DNA from: CBDHCC01 sp965219235 | Lineage (GTDB): Bacteria; Pseudomonadota; Alphaproteobacteria; Sphingomonadales; Sphingomonadaceae | Direction: 5' to 3' | Assembly (NCBI GenBank): GCA_965219235.1 | Contig: OZ244721.1 | Coordinates: 1,054,001-1,118,000 of the forward strand | Length of the DNA: 64,000 nucleotides | Part shown: in pieces, positions 1 to 8,640 of the stretch | Position numbering within the stretch: the stretch's first letter is position 1 | Layout of the letters: each line of letters starts with the position of its first letter | Position numbers and translations under genes: made by a program | Notes under the pieces: model-generated | Database searches by the model: none | What the model saw: only the letters and a program-made list of their open reading frames with translations | What the model was told of the DNA's origin: nothing

Positions 1-37
1 GTGCGGCGGGCCGCGAGCGTCAACGCGGCTGCGTGTC

Positions 38-547
38 TCAGCCAGTGAAACGATGCTCCCGTATCATGTTCCACGGACCGCCGCGATATCGCCACGCGGC
101 GAGCCCCCGGATGACGAGGGCACGCGGCGCGAAGCCGGCGGCGAGCTCGCGCTGCAGCGCCTTGGCCGCCGTCGGCTCGACCTTGTTCTGCACCGTGACG
201 TGTGGCCGCCAGCCGCCGGCGTCCTGCGGCACGAGCATCGCCGAGAAGCGGTCCGCCAGCCGATGGCGGACCGCGTTCAGGTCGGGGGAGACGACGCGGT
301 AGGCGGTGCCCCGCCCCAACCCCATCACACCGGCCAGCTCGGCACGGGGCGGAGGCACGCCGCGGGTCTCCGTCGCCAGCGCCTGGGTCAGCTCACCGGC
401 GAGCGAGGGGGCCAGGTGATGGAACAGCGTCAGATGCGCGTCCAGGTGGTTGCGCTCGGGCGGGAAGTGCTCCGCCCGCTGGCGCGTCAGCCACGCCGCG
501 TCCTCGCGCCCGAAGGTCGCGGTGACGATGATCGGATCGTCCGTCAG
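38..547 (-). CDS. 2'-5' RNA ligase family protein (2H phosphoesterase)
   Basis: A protein of about 169 residues with the two HxTx motifs that define the 2H phosphoesterase/LigT family. They read HLTL near residue 38 and HVTV near residue 117, spaced as in the family, and each supplies a catalytic His. Family members cleave or reversibly form 2'-5' RNA linkages or act as cyclic phosphodiesterases; the physiological substrate cannot be read from sequence. The gene follows kup on the same strand. No ATG, GTG or TTG lies in frame between the kup stop and the first conserved strand (PIIVTATF). I therefore place the start at a CTG overlapping the kup TGA, which is uncertain. The family call is firm, the start is not. 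Confidence 0.72.
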   Translation of the reverse strand: MTDDPIIVTATFGREDAAWLTRQRAEHFPPERNHLDAHLTLFHHLAPSLAGELTQALATETRGVPPPRAELAGVMGLGRGTAYRVVSPDLNAVRHRLADRFSAMLVPQDAGGWRPHVTVQNKVEPTAAKALQRELAAGFAPRALVIRGLAAWRYRGGPWNMIREHRFTG

Positions 548-2496
548 ATCTCGACCTGGCTGCCCAGCTCGACCACACGGTTGGAGGGCAGGCGAAAGAA
601 CTCCATCGGCGATTCCGCGTTCCTCAGCATCCAGAAGAACAGCTTCTCGCGCCACAGCTGCATCCCCGGCGCCTTGGCCGAGATCAGCGTCTGGCGGGCC
701 AGGAAGAAGCTCGTGTCCATCATCCGGAACTCCGGCCCGCAGCCCTCCGCCTCGGCCAGCCCGGCGGGCACGTTGGGTTCCTGCATGAAGCCGTAGCGGA
801 GCACGACGCGGTGGAAGTTCTGCCCCAGGTCCTTGCGCTCGACGCGATGGCGCGCCGGCACGAACGGCACGTTCTGGATTTCCACGGTCAGCAGCACGAT
901 GCGCTCGTGCAGCACCTTGTTGTGCTTGAGGTTGTGGAGCAGCGCCGGTGGGACGCCGGAGCTGGCGGACGTCATGAACACCGCCGTGCCGGGCACGCGG
1001 GTGGCGGAGTTGGCGGCGGACTGGACGAAGATGCTGATCGGCATCGCCCCGGCCTTCAGCCGCCCCTGCATCAGCTTGCGCCCCTTGGCCCAGGTGGTCA
1101 GCAGCGTGAAGGCGATGAAGCCGATCAGGAGCGGGAACCAGCCGCCGTCGGGCACCTTCGTCATGTTCGCCGAGAAGTACGCGAGGTCGACGATGAAGAA
1201 CAGGACGAGCAGCGGCAGCGCCAGGGCCGGCTTCCACTTCCACAGAGTGAACAGCACCACGGAGATCAGCACCGTGTCGATCAGCATCGCGCCCGTGACC
1301 GCGATCCCGTAGGCGCTGGCCAGACTGGACGACGACTGGAACATCAGGACCAGGACGATGACCATGATCATCAGTGCCCAGTTGATGACCGGAATGTAGA
1401 TCTGGCCCGCCTGCGACTCACTCGTGTGGTCGATGCGCAGCCTGGGTATGAAGCCCAGCTGGATCGCCTGCTGCGTGACGGAGAACGCTCCCGAGATCAC
1501 CGCCTGGCTGGCGATCACGGCCGCGCAGGTCGCCAGGATGACGAGGGCGCCCCGCATCGCCTCCGGCGCCATGAGGAAGAACGGGTTCTGGATCGCCACG
1601 GCGCGTCCCGCGGCGTCGAGCGACAGGATCATGGCCCCCTGCCCCATGTAGTTCAGCAGCAACGCGGGCAGCACGAAGGTGAGCCAGCTCCAGGCGATGG
1701 GACGGCGGCCAAAATGGCCCATGTCGGCGTAGAGCGCCTCCGCCCCGGTGACCGCGAGCACCACCGAGCCCAGGGCCAGGAATGCCACCAGAGGGTCCAG
1801 GATGAAGAACCCGATCGCGTTGAGCGGATTGAGCGTCTCCACGATGATCCACGGGTCGGCCGACAGGATGTGCCACAGGCCCAGCGCCGCCAGGACGAGG
1901 AAATAGACGATCATGATGGGCGAAAAGAACACCGCGACCCTGGCGGTGCCGCGCGCCTGAATGGCGAAGAGCGCGACCAGGATGCCCACCGCAATCGGAA
2001 GCACGAACGCGTCCATGCCCGGCCTGACCACCTTCAACCCTTCGACCGCTCCCAGCACCGAGATGGCCGGCGTGATCATCGAGTCGCCGTAGAACAGCGC
2101 GGTGGCGAACACGCCGAGCAGCACTATGCCGCGAGTCCAGCTACGCTGTCCGCTGGCCGAGCGGGAAATGAGGGCCAGCAGCGCCAGGCTGCCGCCCTCG
2201 CCCTTGTTGTCGGCGCGCGTGATGATCGCGACGTATTTCAGCGTCACCACGATCATCATCGACCAGAAGATGAGCGACAAGACCCCCAGCACGTGCGGCT
2301 CGTCCACCTGCATGGGGTGGTGTCCGGCGAAGGTCTCGCGGAAGGCGTAGAGCGGGCTGGTGCCGATGTCGCCATAGACGATGCCGACCGCGCCGGCCAT
2401 CATCTTGACCAGCGGACCGCCATGGCCGTGCGCGTGACCGGCGTGGTCCTCGTCGGCGGGTCGGCGGTCGGGCAGTGCGGCGGCGGCGTCGGTCAT
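544..2496 (-). CDS. kup: Kup-family low-affinity potassium uptake transporter
   Basis: A 650-residue inner-membrane K+/H+ symporter of the Kup/HAK/KUP family. The N-terminal signature GIVYGDIGTSPLYAFRE lies in the first membrane segment around residues 35-50. About a dozen hydrophobic segments follow to about residue 455, then a cytoplasmic C-terminal domain, which is the normal architecture and length. A His-rich stretch (DHAGHAHGHGG) precedes the first membrane helix. The ATG at 2496 was chosen because it begins MTDAAAAL. An in-frame ATG at 2517 would add seven residues, and neither has a clear Shine-Dalgarno sequence. The gene lies about 100 bp downstream of the ccm operon and overlaps the next gene, so readthrough is possible. 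Confidence 0.95.
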   Translation of the reverse strand: MTDAAAALPDRRPADEDHAGHAHGHGGPLVKMMAGAVGIVYGDIGTSPLYAFRETFAGHHPMQVDEPHVLGVLSLIFWSMMIVVTLKYVAIITRADNKGEGGSLALLALISRSASGQRSWTRGIVLLGVFATALFYGDSMITPAISVLGAVEGLKVVRPGMDAFVLPIAVGILVALFAIQARGTARVAVFFSPIMIVYFLVLAALGLWHILSADPWIIVETLNPLNAIGFFILDPLVAFLALGSVVLAVTGAEALYADMGHFGRRPIAWSWLTFVLPALLLNYMGQGAMILSLDAAGRAVAIQNPFFLMAPEAMRGALVILATCAAVIASQAVISGAFSVTQQAIQLGFIPRLRIDHTSESQAGQIYIPVINWALMIMVIVLVLMFQSSSSLASAYGIAVTGAMLIDTVLISVVLFTLWKWKPALALPLLVLFFIVDLAYFSANMTKVPDGGWFPLLIGFIAFTLLTTWAKGRKLMQGRLKAGAMPISIFVQSAANSATRVPGTAVFMTSASSGVPPALLHNLKHNKVLHERIVLLTVEIQNVPFVPARHRVERKDLGQNFHRVVLRYGFMQEPNVPAGLAEAEGCGPEFRMMDTSFFLARQTLISAKAPGMQLWREKLFFWMLRNAESPMEFFRLPSNRVVELGSQVEI

Positions 2497-2593
2497 GCGG
2501 AAGCCCAGGCGAGACATGCCGGCACGAGCGCCGGAGAACAAACCGGGCCGGTAGCAGGCGGCGCGGGGGCTGCCAAGCGGCCCACCGACGGCT

Positions 2594-3229
2594 TCACCGC
2601 GCGCTCCGGTTCTGCTCGATCCGCCGCAGGAGCTCCAGCCGGACGGCGACGTCGTCGCGCCACCTCGCGTCGGCGGGCGCGCGGGCGAGCAGGCGGGTCC
2701 AGATCGCGCGCGCCTCCTCCAGCCGGTCGGCGCGGGCGGCCTCCTCGCCGGCCAGGAAGTCGGGGGCGGGCGAGGCCGAATCGAGCGCGCGCACCTCGTC
2801 CATAGCCAGCTCGGCGGCCGGCGTGATCGCGCCGTCGGCATGGGCAATGAGCGCAAAGGCGCGCGCAACGCGCAGGTCTGTGCTCTTCGGCGCGTCGCGC
2901 AGGCCGCGCTTGAGGATCGCCAGCGCCAGCTCGGTCCGGCCACGCCGCGCCTGCCCGTCGGAGAACACGATCCAGTTGCGCGCGACGCCGAAATCGCCGC
3001 TGCCCAGCCGGTCGCGCAGCGCGAACAGGTCGGCCGCCTCGTCCACCCGCTCCGCGCCGGCGGACATCAGCCGGCCCGGCACGCCCGGCGCGCCGCTCCA
3101 AGCATAGCCCGCCGCCCCCAACGTCGCGGCGGCGGCCAGCGGCAGCGCGCCCGCCCGGCCGAGCCCGCCCCAGCGCCAGCCCGCTAGCACGACGGCCAGC
3201 GCCAGCGCTCCCACCGCCAGCAGCGTCAT
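2594..3229 (-). CDS. ccmI: CcmI-like TPR protein of cytochrome c biogenesis
   Basis: A 211-residue protein with two N-terminal hydrophobic segments (about residues 2-20 and 28-45) and then a helical region reading as tetratricopeptide repeats (for example ARNWIVFSDGQARRGRTELA and LAGEEAARADRLEEARAIWT). This is the layout of short CcmI proteins, which hold apocytochrome c for the CcmF/CcmH heme ligase. The ATG overlaps the ccmH TGA as ATGA, so translation is probably coupled. It is the last gene of the ccm operon. Sequence similarity to well-studied CcmI proteins is low, so the name rests on architecture and position. Confidence 0.75.
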   Translation of the reverse strand: MTLLAVGALALAVVLAGWRWGGLGRAGALPLAAAATLGAAGYAWSGAPGVPGRLMSAGAERVDEAADLFALRDRLGSGDFGVARNWIVFSDGQARRGRTELALAILKRGLRDAPKSTDLRVARAFALIAHADGAITPAAELAMDEVRALDSASPAPDFLAGEEAARADRLEEARAIWTRLLARAPADARWRDDVAVRLELLRRIEQNRSAR

Positions 3230-3627
3230 CGCCACCGCAACCGCCCCCGCGCCAGCCACCCGCCCAGCGCCGCCAGCGCCAGCGGCAGCGCCCAGAGCGG
3301 CCAGGTCGTGCGGTCGAGCGTCGGACGGTAGCTGACCCACTGGCCGTAGCGCGCGATCAGGTCGCCGCGGATCGCCTCCGCTCCCTCCCCCGCCGCGATC
3401 CGCCGCCGCACGAAGGCGCGCATGTCGCCCGCGAGATCGGCGTCGGAGTCGGCGATCGACTGACCCTGGCAGACCACGCAGCGCAGCGTGCGCATCAGAG
3501 CGCTCGCCCGCGCCTCCGCCGCCGGGTCGGGCAGCTGGCGGTCGGACCAGGCGCTCTCCGCCGGCACCGGCGCGGCGGGCGTCGACATGGACGGCGCGGC
3601 CGAGGCGGCGAGCAGCAGCGCCAGCAT
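3226..3627 (-). CDS. ccmH: Cytochrome c maturation protein CcmH (CcmL/CycL type)
   Basis: A 133-residue thiol reductase subunit of the heme ligation complex. It has an N-terminal signal sequence (MLALLLAASAAPS), the family motif LRCVVCQ with its redox CxxC near residue 45, a three-helix bundle reading DADLAGDMRAFVRRRI, and a C-terminal membrane anchor (WPLWALPLALAALGGWL). It is expected to reduce the apocytochrome CxxCH disulfide in the periplasm before heme attachment. Its ATG overlaps the ccmG stop as TGATG, and its own stop overlaps the downstream TPR gene, so it sits in a coupled operon. Length and motifs are normal for the family. Confidence 0.93.
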   Translation of the reverse strand: MLALLLAASAAPSMSTPAAPVPAESAWSDRQLPDPAAEARASALMRTLRCVVCQGQSIADSDADLAGDMRAFVRRRIAAGEGAEAIRGDLIARYGQWVSYRPTLDRTTWPLWALPLALAALGGWLARGRLRWR

Positions 3628-4169
3628 CACCGGGCCTTCGCCAGTTCGGCGCGCACGGTGCCCAGGTCGTGCGGCATGATCGGGCCGATGTGCTGATAGC
3701 GCACGATCCCGTGGCCATCGACGACGTAGGTCTCCGGCACCCCGGACGAACCGAGCGCGATCTGCGCCGCGCCCTCCTGGTCGTCGGCGATGGTGAGATA
3801 CGGGTCGCCCGCGGTCTTCAGGAAGGCGTCCAGCCCCTGCGGGGTGTCGTGGATGGCGATGCCGTCGATCGGCACGCCGTCCTTCGCCAGCACCTCCAGC
3901 TGCGGCGCCTCCGCGCGGCAGGGGACGCACCAGCTGGCGAACAGGTTGACGAGGCGCGGGCCTTCGCCGGCCACGGGCGCGATGGTGGGCCGGTCGGTCA
4001 GCGCGGCGGGCAGGTCGAAGGCGGGAAGCGGCCGGCCGATCAGGGCCGAGCGGACCTCCGTCCCGGCCGGCCGGGTGAGCGCGTAGGCGCCGAGCCCGAT
4101 CAGCAGGCCGAGCACGACCAGCGGCAGCCAGACGTACGCGGACGGACGCGGGGGGGTGGGGTCAGGCAT
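3627..4169 (-). CDS. ccmG: Periplasmic thioredoxin-like protein CcmG/DsbE
   Basis: A 180-residue membrane-anchored thioredoxin-fold protein. It has one N-terminal membrane helix (about residues 12-30, LPLVVLGLLIGLGAYAL) and a periplasmic domain with the active site WCVPC in NLFASWCVPCRAEAPQL. The cis-proline region reads GVPETYVVDG, as in DsbE. It passes electrons to CcmH or the apocytochrome CxxCH site during c-type cytochrome maturation. The ATG overlaps the ccmF stop by 8 bp and the stop overlaps ccmH as TGATG. The assignment is secure. Confidence 0.95.
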   Translation of the reverse strand: MPDPTPPRPSAYVWLPLVVLGLLIGLGAYALTRPAGTEVRSALIGRPLPAFDLPAALTDRPTIAPVAGEGPRLVNLFASWCVPCRAEAPQLEVLAKDGVPIDGIAIHDTPQGLDAFLKTAGDPYLTIADDQEGAAQIALGSSGVPETYVVDGHGIVRYQHIGPIMPHDLGTVRAELAKAR

Positions 4170-6087
4170 AGGCGCGCTCCTCTCTCAGGCGGCGGTTCTC
4201 CCTCAGGCGGCCGAGCGCGGAGAGCGCCCCGCCCAGCCCGATCAGCGCCCCGCCCAGCCAGATCAGCGTGACGAATGGCTTCCACCACAGCCGCACCGTC
4301 CAGCGACCATCGGGCAGCCGACCGCCCACGACGGTGTAGAGCTGTCCGTCCCAGCCGGTGCGGATCGCCGCCTCGCTGGTGACGGTGGGCGGCGACCAGA
4401 AGGCGCGCTGCTGGGGCCGCAGGGTCGCTCGCGTGCCGCCGCGCGTCACCGCCAGCGTGCCCTCGACCGCCGTCCAGTTCGGGCCGGCGACGGGGCTGAC
4501 GCCGGCGAGCGTCACCGACCACGGCCCCACGTCCGTCGTGCCGCCGACCGGCAGCGAGGCCAGGCGCTCGACCGAAAAGGCGCTCTCGCTCGCCATGCCA
4601 AGCACCGCGACGGCCACGCCCGCGTGCGCGACGATCATGCCCCACACCGGCAGCGGCGTGCGGCGCAGGGCGCGCCCCCGGAGCGGCAGCGGGCTCGCCA
4701 CGAGCAGCCCCGCCCCCAGCGCCAGCCCGCACCACGGGAGCAGGTGTCCGACCGGGTCCGCGCCCAGCGCGGCGGCCGCCGCGGCCGCGATCAGCACGGC
4801 GGCTCCCGGTCCGGCGAGTCGCCTCGGCAGCCCGCGCGGACTGTCGCGCCGCCAGCGCAGCAGCGGTCCCATCGCCATCGCGAGCAGCAGCGGCAGCGCG
4901 AACACCGCGCCCGCGCTGTCGAAATAGGGCGGCCCGACGCTGATCGGCGTGCCCAGCGCCTCGGCCGCCAGCGGGTAGAGCGTGCCGACCAGCACGACCG
5001 CCAGGATGCCGGTGAGGAGGAGGTTGTTGACGACGAGCGCGCCCTCGCGGCTCCACACCGCGAAGCGGGCGCCCTCGCGGATCGCGTGCGCCCGCAGCGC
5101 GAACAGCGTCAGCGCGCCGCCGATGTACACCGCCAGCAGCACGAGCAGCGCCGCGCCGCGCGTGGGGTCCACGGCAAAGGAATGCACGCTCGTCAGCACG
5201 CCGGAGCGCACCAGGAAGGTGCCCACCATCGACAGCGAAAAGGCGGTCACCGCCAGCATGATCGTCCACACCCTCAGCGCGTCGCGCGCCGCCAGCACGC
5301 TCACCGAGTGGAGGAGCGCGGTCGCCGCCAGCCACGGCATCAGGCTGGCGTTCTCCACCGGGTCCCAGAACCACCAGCCGCCCCAGCCGAGTTCGTAATA
5401 GGCCCAGTAGCTGCCCGCCGTGATGCCGAGCGACAGGAACACCCAGGCGGCCAGCACCCACGGCCGCATCGCGCGCGCGAGGTCGCGGCCCACCCGCCCC
5501 GTCACCAGCGCGCCGACCGCGAAGGAGAAGGCGAGCGACAGGCCGACATAGCCGAGATAGAGCGTGGGCGGGTGGAACGCCAAGCCCGGGTCCTGCAGCA
5601 GCGGATTGAGCCCGTGCCCCTCCGCCGCCGCCGGGATCAGCCGCGCGAACGGGTTGGAGGCGAACAGCAGGAAGAGGTAGAAGCCGAGCGCGATCGCGCC
5701 CTGCGCCGCCAGGGTCGCCGAGCGCGTGGCGAGGTCGAGCAGCCGCTCGCCCAGCGCCACCACTGCGCCGCCGACCGCCAGCACGGTGACCCACAGCAGC
5801 ATCGAGCCCTCGTGGTTCCCCCAGGCGCCCGTCACCTTGTAGAGCCACGGCTTCTCGGAATGGCTCGACGCGGCCACCAGCGCCACCGACAGATCGGTGC
5901 GCGCGAACACGGCGAGCAGGCAGCCGAAGGCGAGCGCCGCCAGCGCCGCCTGCAGGACCGCGATCGTGCCCAGATAGCGCGCGGTCGCTTCCGATCCGTC
6001 GCGCACCCCCGCCCAGCCGACCGCCAGCTGGAGCGCGGCGAGCGCCGCGGCGAACCACAGCGCGGCGTGGCCGATCTCGGCGATCAC
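4162..6087 (-). CDS. ccmF: Cytochrome c heme lyase subunit CcmF
   Basis: A 641-residue polytopic inner-membrane protein that takes heme from holo-CcmE and attaches it to apocytochrome c together with CcmH and CcmI. It carries the tryptophan-rich WWD motif WGGWWFWDPVEN near residue 235 and many membrane segments. Conserved histidine regions are seen, for example FHPPTLYLGYVG and NHEGSMLLW. The GTG at 6087 is preferred because the family normally begins near (M/V)IAEIGHAAL; it lies 5 nt after the ccmE stop. The size matches the family. The last residues overlap ccmG. Confidence 0.95.
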   Translation of the reverse strand: MIAEIGHAALWFAAALAALQLAVGWAGVRDGSEATARYLGTIAVLQAALAALAFGCLLAVFARTDLSVALVAASSHSEKPWLYKVTGAWGNHEGSMLLWVTVLAVGGAVVALGERLLDLATRSATLAAQGAIALGFYLFLLFASNPFARLIPAAAEGHGLNPLLQDPGLAFHPPTLYLGYVGLSLAFSFAVGALVTGRVGRDLARAMRPWVLAAWVFLSLGITAGSYWAYYELGWGGWWFWDPVENASLMPWLAATALLHSVSVLAARDALRVWTIMLAVTAFSLSMVGTFLVRSGVLTSVHSFAVDPTRGAALLVLLAVYIGGALTLFALRAHAIREGARFAVWSREGALVVNNLLLTGILAVVLVGTLYPLAAEALGTPISVGPPYFDSAGAVFALPLLLAMAMGPLLRWRRDSPRGLPRRLAGPGAAVLIAAAAAAALGADPVGHLLPWCGLALGAGLLVASPLPLRGRALRRTPLPVWGMIVAHAGVAVAVLGMASESAFSVERLASLPVGGTTDVGPWSVTLAGVSPVAGPNWTAVEGTLAVTRGGTRATLRPQQRAFWSPPTVTSEAAIRTGWDGQLYTVVGGRLPDGRWTVRLWWKPFVTLIWLGGALIGLGGALSALGRLRENRRLREERAYA

Positions 6088-6092
6088 GGGGG

Positions 6093-6527
6093 TCAGCAGG
6101 CCCGTTCGTCGGCGGTGCGCATCATCCGCTTGGCGGTGGCGGACGGCACGTAGGTTTCGTCGTGCTTGGCGAGCAGGCCCGTCGCCAGGAAGGTGCCGGC
6201 GACGAAGCGGCCGTCGGCGGTGACCCCGCTGCCCTCGCGGAACAGGTCGGGCAGGATGCCGGTGAAGGCGACCGGCACGCACACCCGCCCGTCGCCGACC
6301 AGGAAGCGCGTGGTCAGCCCGTCGGCGGACCGCCGCACCGATCCCGTCTTGACCATGCCGCCCAAGCGGACGGGATCGTCGGCCGCCGGTGGCGTGCTCA
6401 CCAGTGCCGATGCGGTGACGTAGTAGGACGCCTGCGCGCGCAGCGCCACGAGCGCGAACAGACCCGCCGCGACCAGCAGCGCCACCGCGCCCAATCCCAA
6501 CCACAGGCGCTGCGTCTTGGCCCTCAC
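6093..6527 (-). CDS. ccmE: Heme chaperone CcmE
   Basis: A 144-residue periplasmic heme chaperone anchored by one N-terminal helix (WLGLGAVALLVAAGLFALVA). The OB-fold domain carries VRLGGMVKTGSV near the start. The heme-binding motif LLAKHDETYVP near the C-terminus contains the His that forms the covalent heme bond and the conserved Tyr. The GTG start overlaps the ccmD TGA as GTGA, indicating coupled translation. It passes heme from the CcmC/CcmD complex to CcmF. All family hallmarks are present. Confidence 0.95.
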   Translation of the reverse strand: MRAKTQRLWLGLGAVALLVAAGLFALVALRAQASYYVTASALVSTPPAADDPVRLGGMVKTGSVRRSADGLTTRFLVGDGRVCVPVAFTGILPDLFREGSGVTADGRFVAGTFLATGLLAKHDETYVPSATAKRMMRTADERAC

Positions 6528-6631
6528 CGCTCCACCTCGCGCTCGGCCGCGACCATCCGACGCCAGCTCGTCGCCACCAGCAGCGCTGTCCCGCCGAGCG
6601 TCACCGCCACGCTGGCCCACAGGAACGTCAC
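6524..6631 (-). CDS. ccmD: Heme exporter accessory protein CcmD
   Basis: A 35-residue single-helix membrane protein starting VTFLWASVAVTLGG and ending in the charged tail RRMVAAEREVER, the size and layout of CcmD. It stabilises the CcmC-CcmE heme-loading complex. The GTG start overlaps the ccmC stop (GTGA) and its stop overlaps the ccmE start (GTGA). These two couplings, with its exact position between ccmC and ccmE, support the call although such a short protein has few conserved residues. Confidence 0.85.
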   Translation of the reverse strand: MTFLWASVAVTLGGTALLVATSWRRMVAAEREVER

Positions 6632-7353
6632 GCCAGCGCCAGTCGCCGGAGCCGGGCGCGCGCCTTGCCCCGCGCCGCGAGCGCGCGCATCCGCATCAGC
6701 ACGACGGCGGCGAAGACCAGCGTGAAGCCCAGCGCCGTCACCAGCAGCGGCCACAGCATCGGCCAGGCGATGGTCGAGCCGCCGAGCAGCGTGACGCTCG
6801 GCCCCTGATGCTGGCTGTCGAGCCACTCGACCGAGTATTTGATGATCGGCAGGTCGATGGCGCCCATCACACCGAAGATCGCCGCCACGCGGCTGAGGCC
6901 GCCCGGCGCGTCCTCGTCCTCCTCGCCGGCGAGCGCCAGGAAGGCGAGATAGAGGAAGAACAGCACCGCCATCGAGGTCAGCCGCGCGTCCCACACCCAC
7001 CACGCCCCCCAGGCCGGGCGGCCCCAGAGCGAGCCGGTGGCGAGGCACAGCGCGCAGAACACCGCCCCTGGTAGCGCTATCGCGCGCGCCGCCAGCCCGG
7101 CGAGCGGGTGACGCCAGATCAGCACCGACAGGCACGTGACCGTCAGCCCCATCCAGCCGCCCAGCCCCAGCCAGGCGGTCGGCACATGGACGTAGAGGAT
7201 CCGGAACAGCTCGCCCTGCAGATGGTCGGGCGGCGCCAGCTCCAGCCCCGCCCACAGACCCGCCGCCGCCAGCGCCACGCCGGCGGCCAGCACCGGCATG
7301 GTGAGCGCGCGCGCCAGTCGGAGGAAGCGCGTGGGATTGGCGAAGCGGTGCAT
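6628..7353 (-). CDS. ccmC: Heme handling protein CcmC
   Basis: A 241-residue integral membrane protein with about six hydrophobic segments and the WWD heme motif WGAWWVWDARLT near residue 115. A second conserved feature is IKYSVEWLDSQHQG, carrying one of the family histidines. CcmC loads heme onto CcmE. It is the first gene of the ccm operon here. The heme ABC exporter genes ccmA and ccmB, which often precede it, are not in the window. A promoter-like sequence lies about 50 bp upstream. Confidence 0.95.
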   Translation of the reverse strand: MHRFANPTRFLRLARALTMPVLAAGVALAAAGLWAGLELAPPDHLQGELFRILYVHVPTAWLGLGGWMGLTVTCLSVLIWRHPLAGLAARAIALPGAVFCALCLATGSLWGRPAWGAWWVWDARLTSMAVLFFLYLAFLALAGEEDEDAPGGLSRVAAIFGVMGAIDLPIIKYSVEWLDSQHQGPSVTLLGGSTIAWPMLWPLLVTALGFTLVFAAVVLMRMRALAARGKARARLRRLALA

Positions 7354-7403
7354 GGGCGGCGATCACGGCCCGCGCCGCGCTGGGGGCGTTCGGGTCGTGT
7401 TCT

Positions 7404-7432
7404 CCTATAGGGGTGTCGGCGGCGGGTCGCAA
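7404..7432 (-). promoter_or_regulatory. Candidate sigma-70 promoter of the ccm operon
   Basis: On the minus strand TTGCGA (7432-7427) is followed after 17 bp by TATAGG (7409-7404), a good housekeeping promoter match. It would give a 5' leader of about 45 nt before the ccmC ATG. Position and spacing support it; there is no experimental evidence. Confidence 0.45.
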
Positions 7433-7483
7433 TGGAGGCGGGTGGGCTCCTGTGTAGGGACCCGCTCGGCGCGGCCGAGTGGG

Positions 7484-7528
7484 AGGGTGAGGGTGACCGG
7501 GTCGGCCGCCTCCTGTCACCCTCACCCT
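7484..7528 (-). terminator. Strong hairpin downstream of the amino-acid dehydrogenase
   Basis: AGGGTGAGGGTGAC (7484-7497) and GTCACCCTCACCCT (7515-7528) form a perfect 14-bp stem with a 17-nt loop, starting 22 nt past the dehydrogenase stop. A second small hairpin (CTCGGC/GCCGAG) lies just beyond. There is no clear U-tract, so it may act as a transcript-stabilising or Rho-assisted end rather than a textbook intrinsic terminator. Confidence 0.45.
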
Positions 7529-7550
7529 TCCGGCGCTCCGCGCCTCCCGC

Positions 7551-8600
7551 TCAACTCCTGCCGATCAGTCGGCGCGCGATGTCGTCCGCCACGTCGGAGG
7601 CGGAGCGGCCAGTGGCTTCGGCCTCGTCCCACACCTGGTTCAGCCGGTCGGGGATGCCGGCGATGACGCGGTCGGCCTCCGCCCGCGTCGCGCCGTCCAG
7701 ATATTGCAGCGCCACGTTCACGATGCCGCCGGCGTTGATGACATAGTCGGGGGCGTAGAGCACGCCCGCCGCGCGCATCCGCTCCCCGTCGGCGGCGGTG
7801 GCGAGCTGGTTGTTGGCCCCGCCCGTCACGATCGGCGCCCGGAGCGCCGCGATGCTGGCGGCGGTCCACACCGCGCCCAGCGCGTTGGGGCTGACCACGT
7901 CGGCGTCGAGCGCCAGGATCGCGTCGGCCGCGACGGTCTCCGCGCCCAGCTCCGCCGCCAGCGCCCGCGCCTTGTCCGGATCGGCGTCGGCGAGCACCAG
8001 CCGCGCGCCGTCGCGCGCCAGGTGGCGCGCCAGTCCGCCGCCCACGCTGCCGACGCCCTGGATGGCGACCCGCACACCCTGCGCGCTGTCGCGTCCCAGC
8101 CGCCGCCGGATGGCCGCGCGCACGCCCAGGAACACGCCCCGGGCCGTCGAGGGGCCGGGATCGCCGCCCGCGCGACCCTCGGCGGGAGGCAAGCCGCAGA
8201 CATGCCGGGTCTCGGTCGCGATCACGCCCATGTCGTCCGCGCTCATGCCCACGTCCTGCGCCGTGGCGTAGCGGCCGCCCAGCGAGTCGATCGCGCAGCC
8301 GAAGGCGCGCAGCATCGCGGGTGTCTTGGCGCCGTCGGCGGGCGCCAGGATCACGCCCTTGCCCCCGCCCATCGCCAAGCCCGCCATGGCGTTCTTGTAG
8401 CTCATGCCGCGCGACAGGCGCAGCGCGTCGGTGACCGCCTCGGCGCTGTCGGCATAGTGCCAGAAGCGCGCGCCGCCGCCCGCCGGGCCAAGCGCGGTCG
8501 AGTGGATGGCGACGATGGCGCGAAGGCCGCTGGTCCGATCGGTGAAGAGGTGAACGCCCTCGTGATCGTCGAAGTCGGGCAGGGTCCAGGGTGTCGTCAC
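7551..8600 (-). CDS. Leucine/valine dehydrogenase (Glu/Leu/Phe/Val dehydrogenase family)
   Basis: A 349-residue NAD-dependent amino-acid dehydrogenase that deaminates branched-chain amino acids to 2-oxo acids. The N-terminal substrate domain has the glycine-rich catalytic segment GLAMGGGKGVIL with its Lys and the upstream SRGMSYKNA. A Rossmann fold follows with VAIQGVGSVGGGLA and then DADPDKA, an acidic residue consistent with NAD preference. The length matches leucine dehydrogenases (about 350) rather than glutamate dehydrogenases. I chose the GTG at 8600, which has GAGGAC upstream and starts just before the conserved PDFDDHEGVHLF. An ATG at 8633 would add 11 atypical residues without a ribosome site. 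An 18-bp palindrome lies 40 bp upstream. Confidence 0.85.
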   Translation of the reverse strand: MTTPWTLPDFDDHEGVHLFTDRTSGLRAIVAIHSTALGPAGGGARFWHYADSAEAVTDALRLSRGMSYKNAMAGLAMGGGKGVILAPADGAKTPAMLRAFGCAIDSLGGRYATAQDVGMSADDMGVIATETRHVCGLPPAEGRAGGDPGPSTARGVFLGVRAAIRRRLGRDSAQGVRVAIQGVGSVGGGLARHLARDGARLVLADADPDKARALAAELGAETVAADAILALDADVVSPNALGAVWTAASIAALRAPIVTGGANNQLATAADGERMRAAGVLYAPDYVINAGGIVNVALQYLDGATRAEADRVIAGIPDRLNQVWDEAEATGRSASDVADDIARRLIGRS

Positions 8601-8640
8601 GCGGGCGGTCGTCCTCGCGGTAAGCAGTAGCATCTACATT

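Noticed and set aside
8600..8633. Longer N-terminus of the amino-acid dehydrogenase from the ATG at 8633
   Set aside because: The added residues (LLLTARTTAR) are not family-like and there is no ribosome site, while GTG 8600 has GAGGAC upstream.
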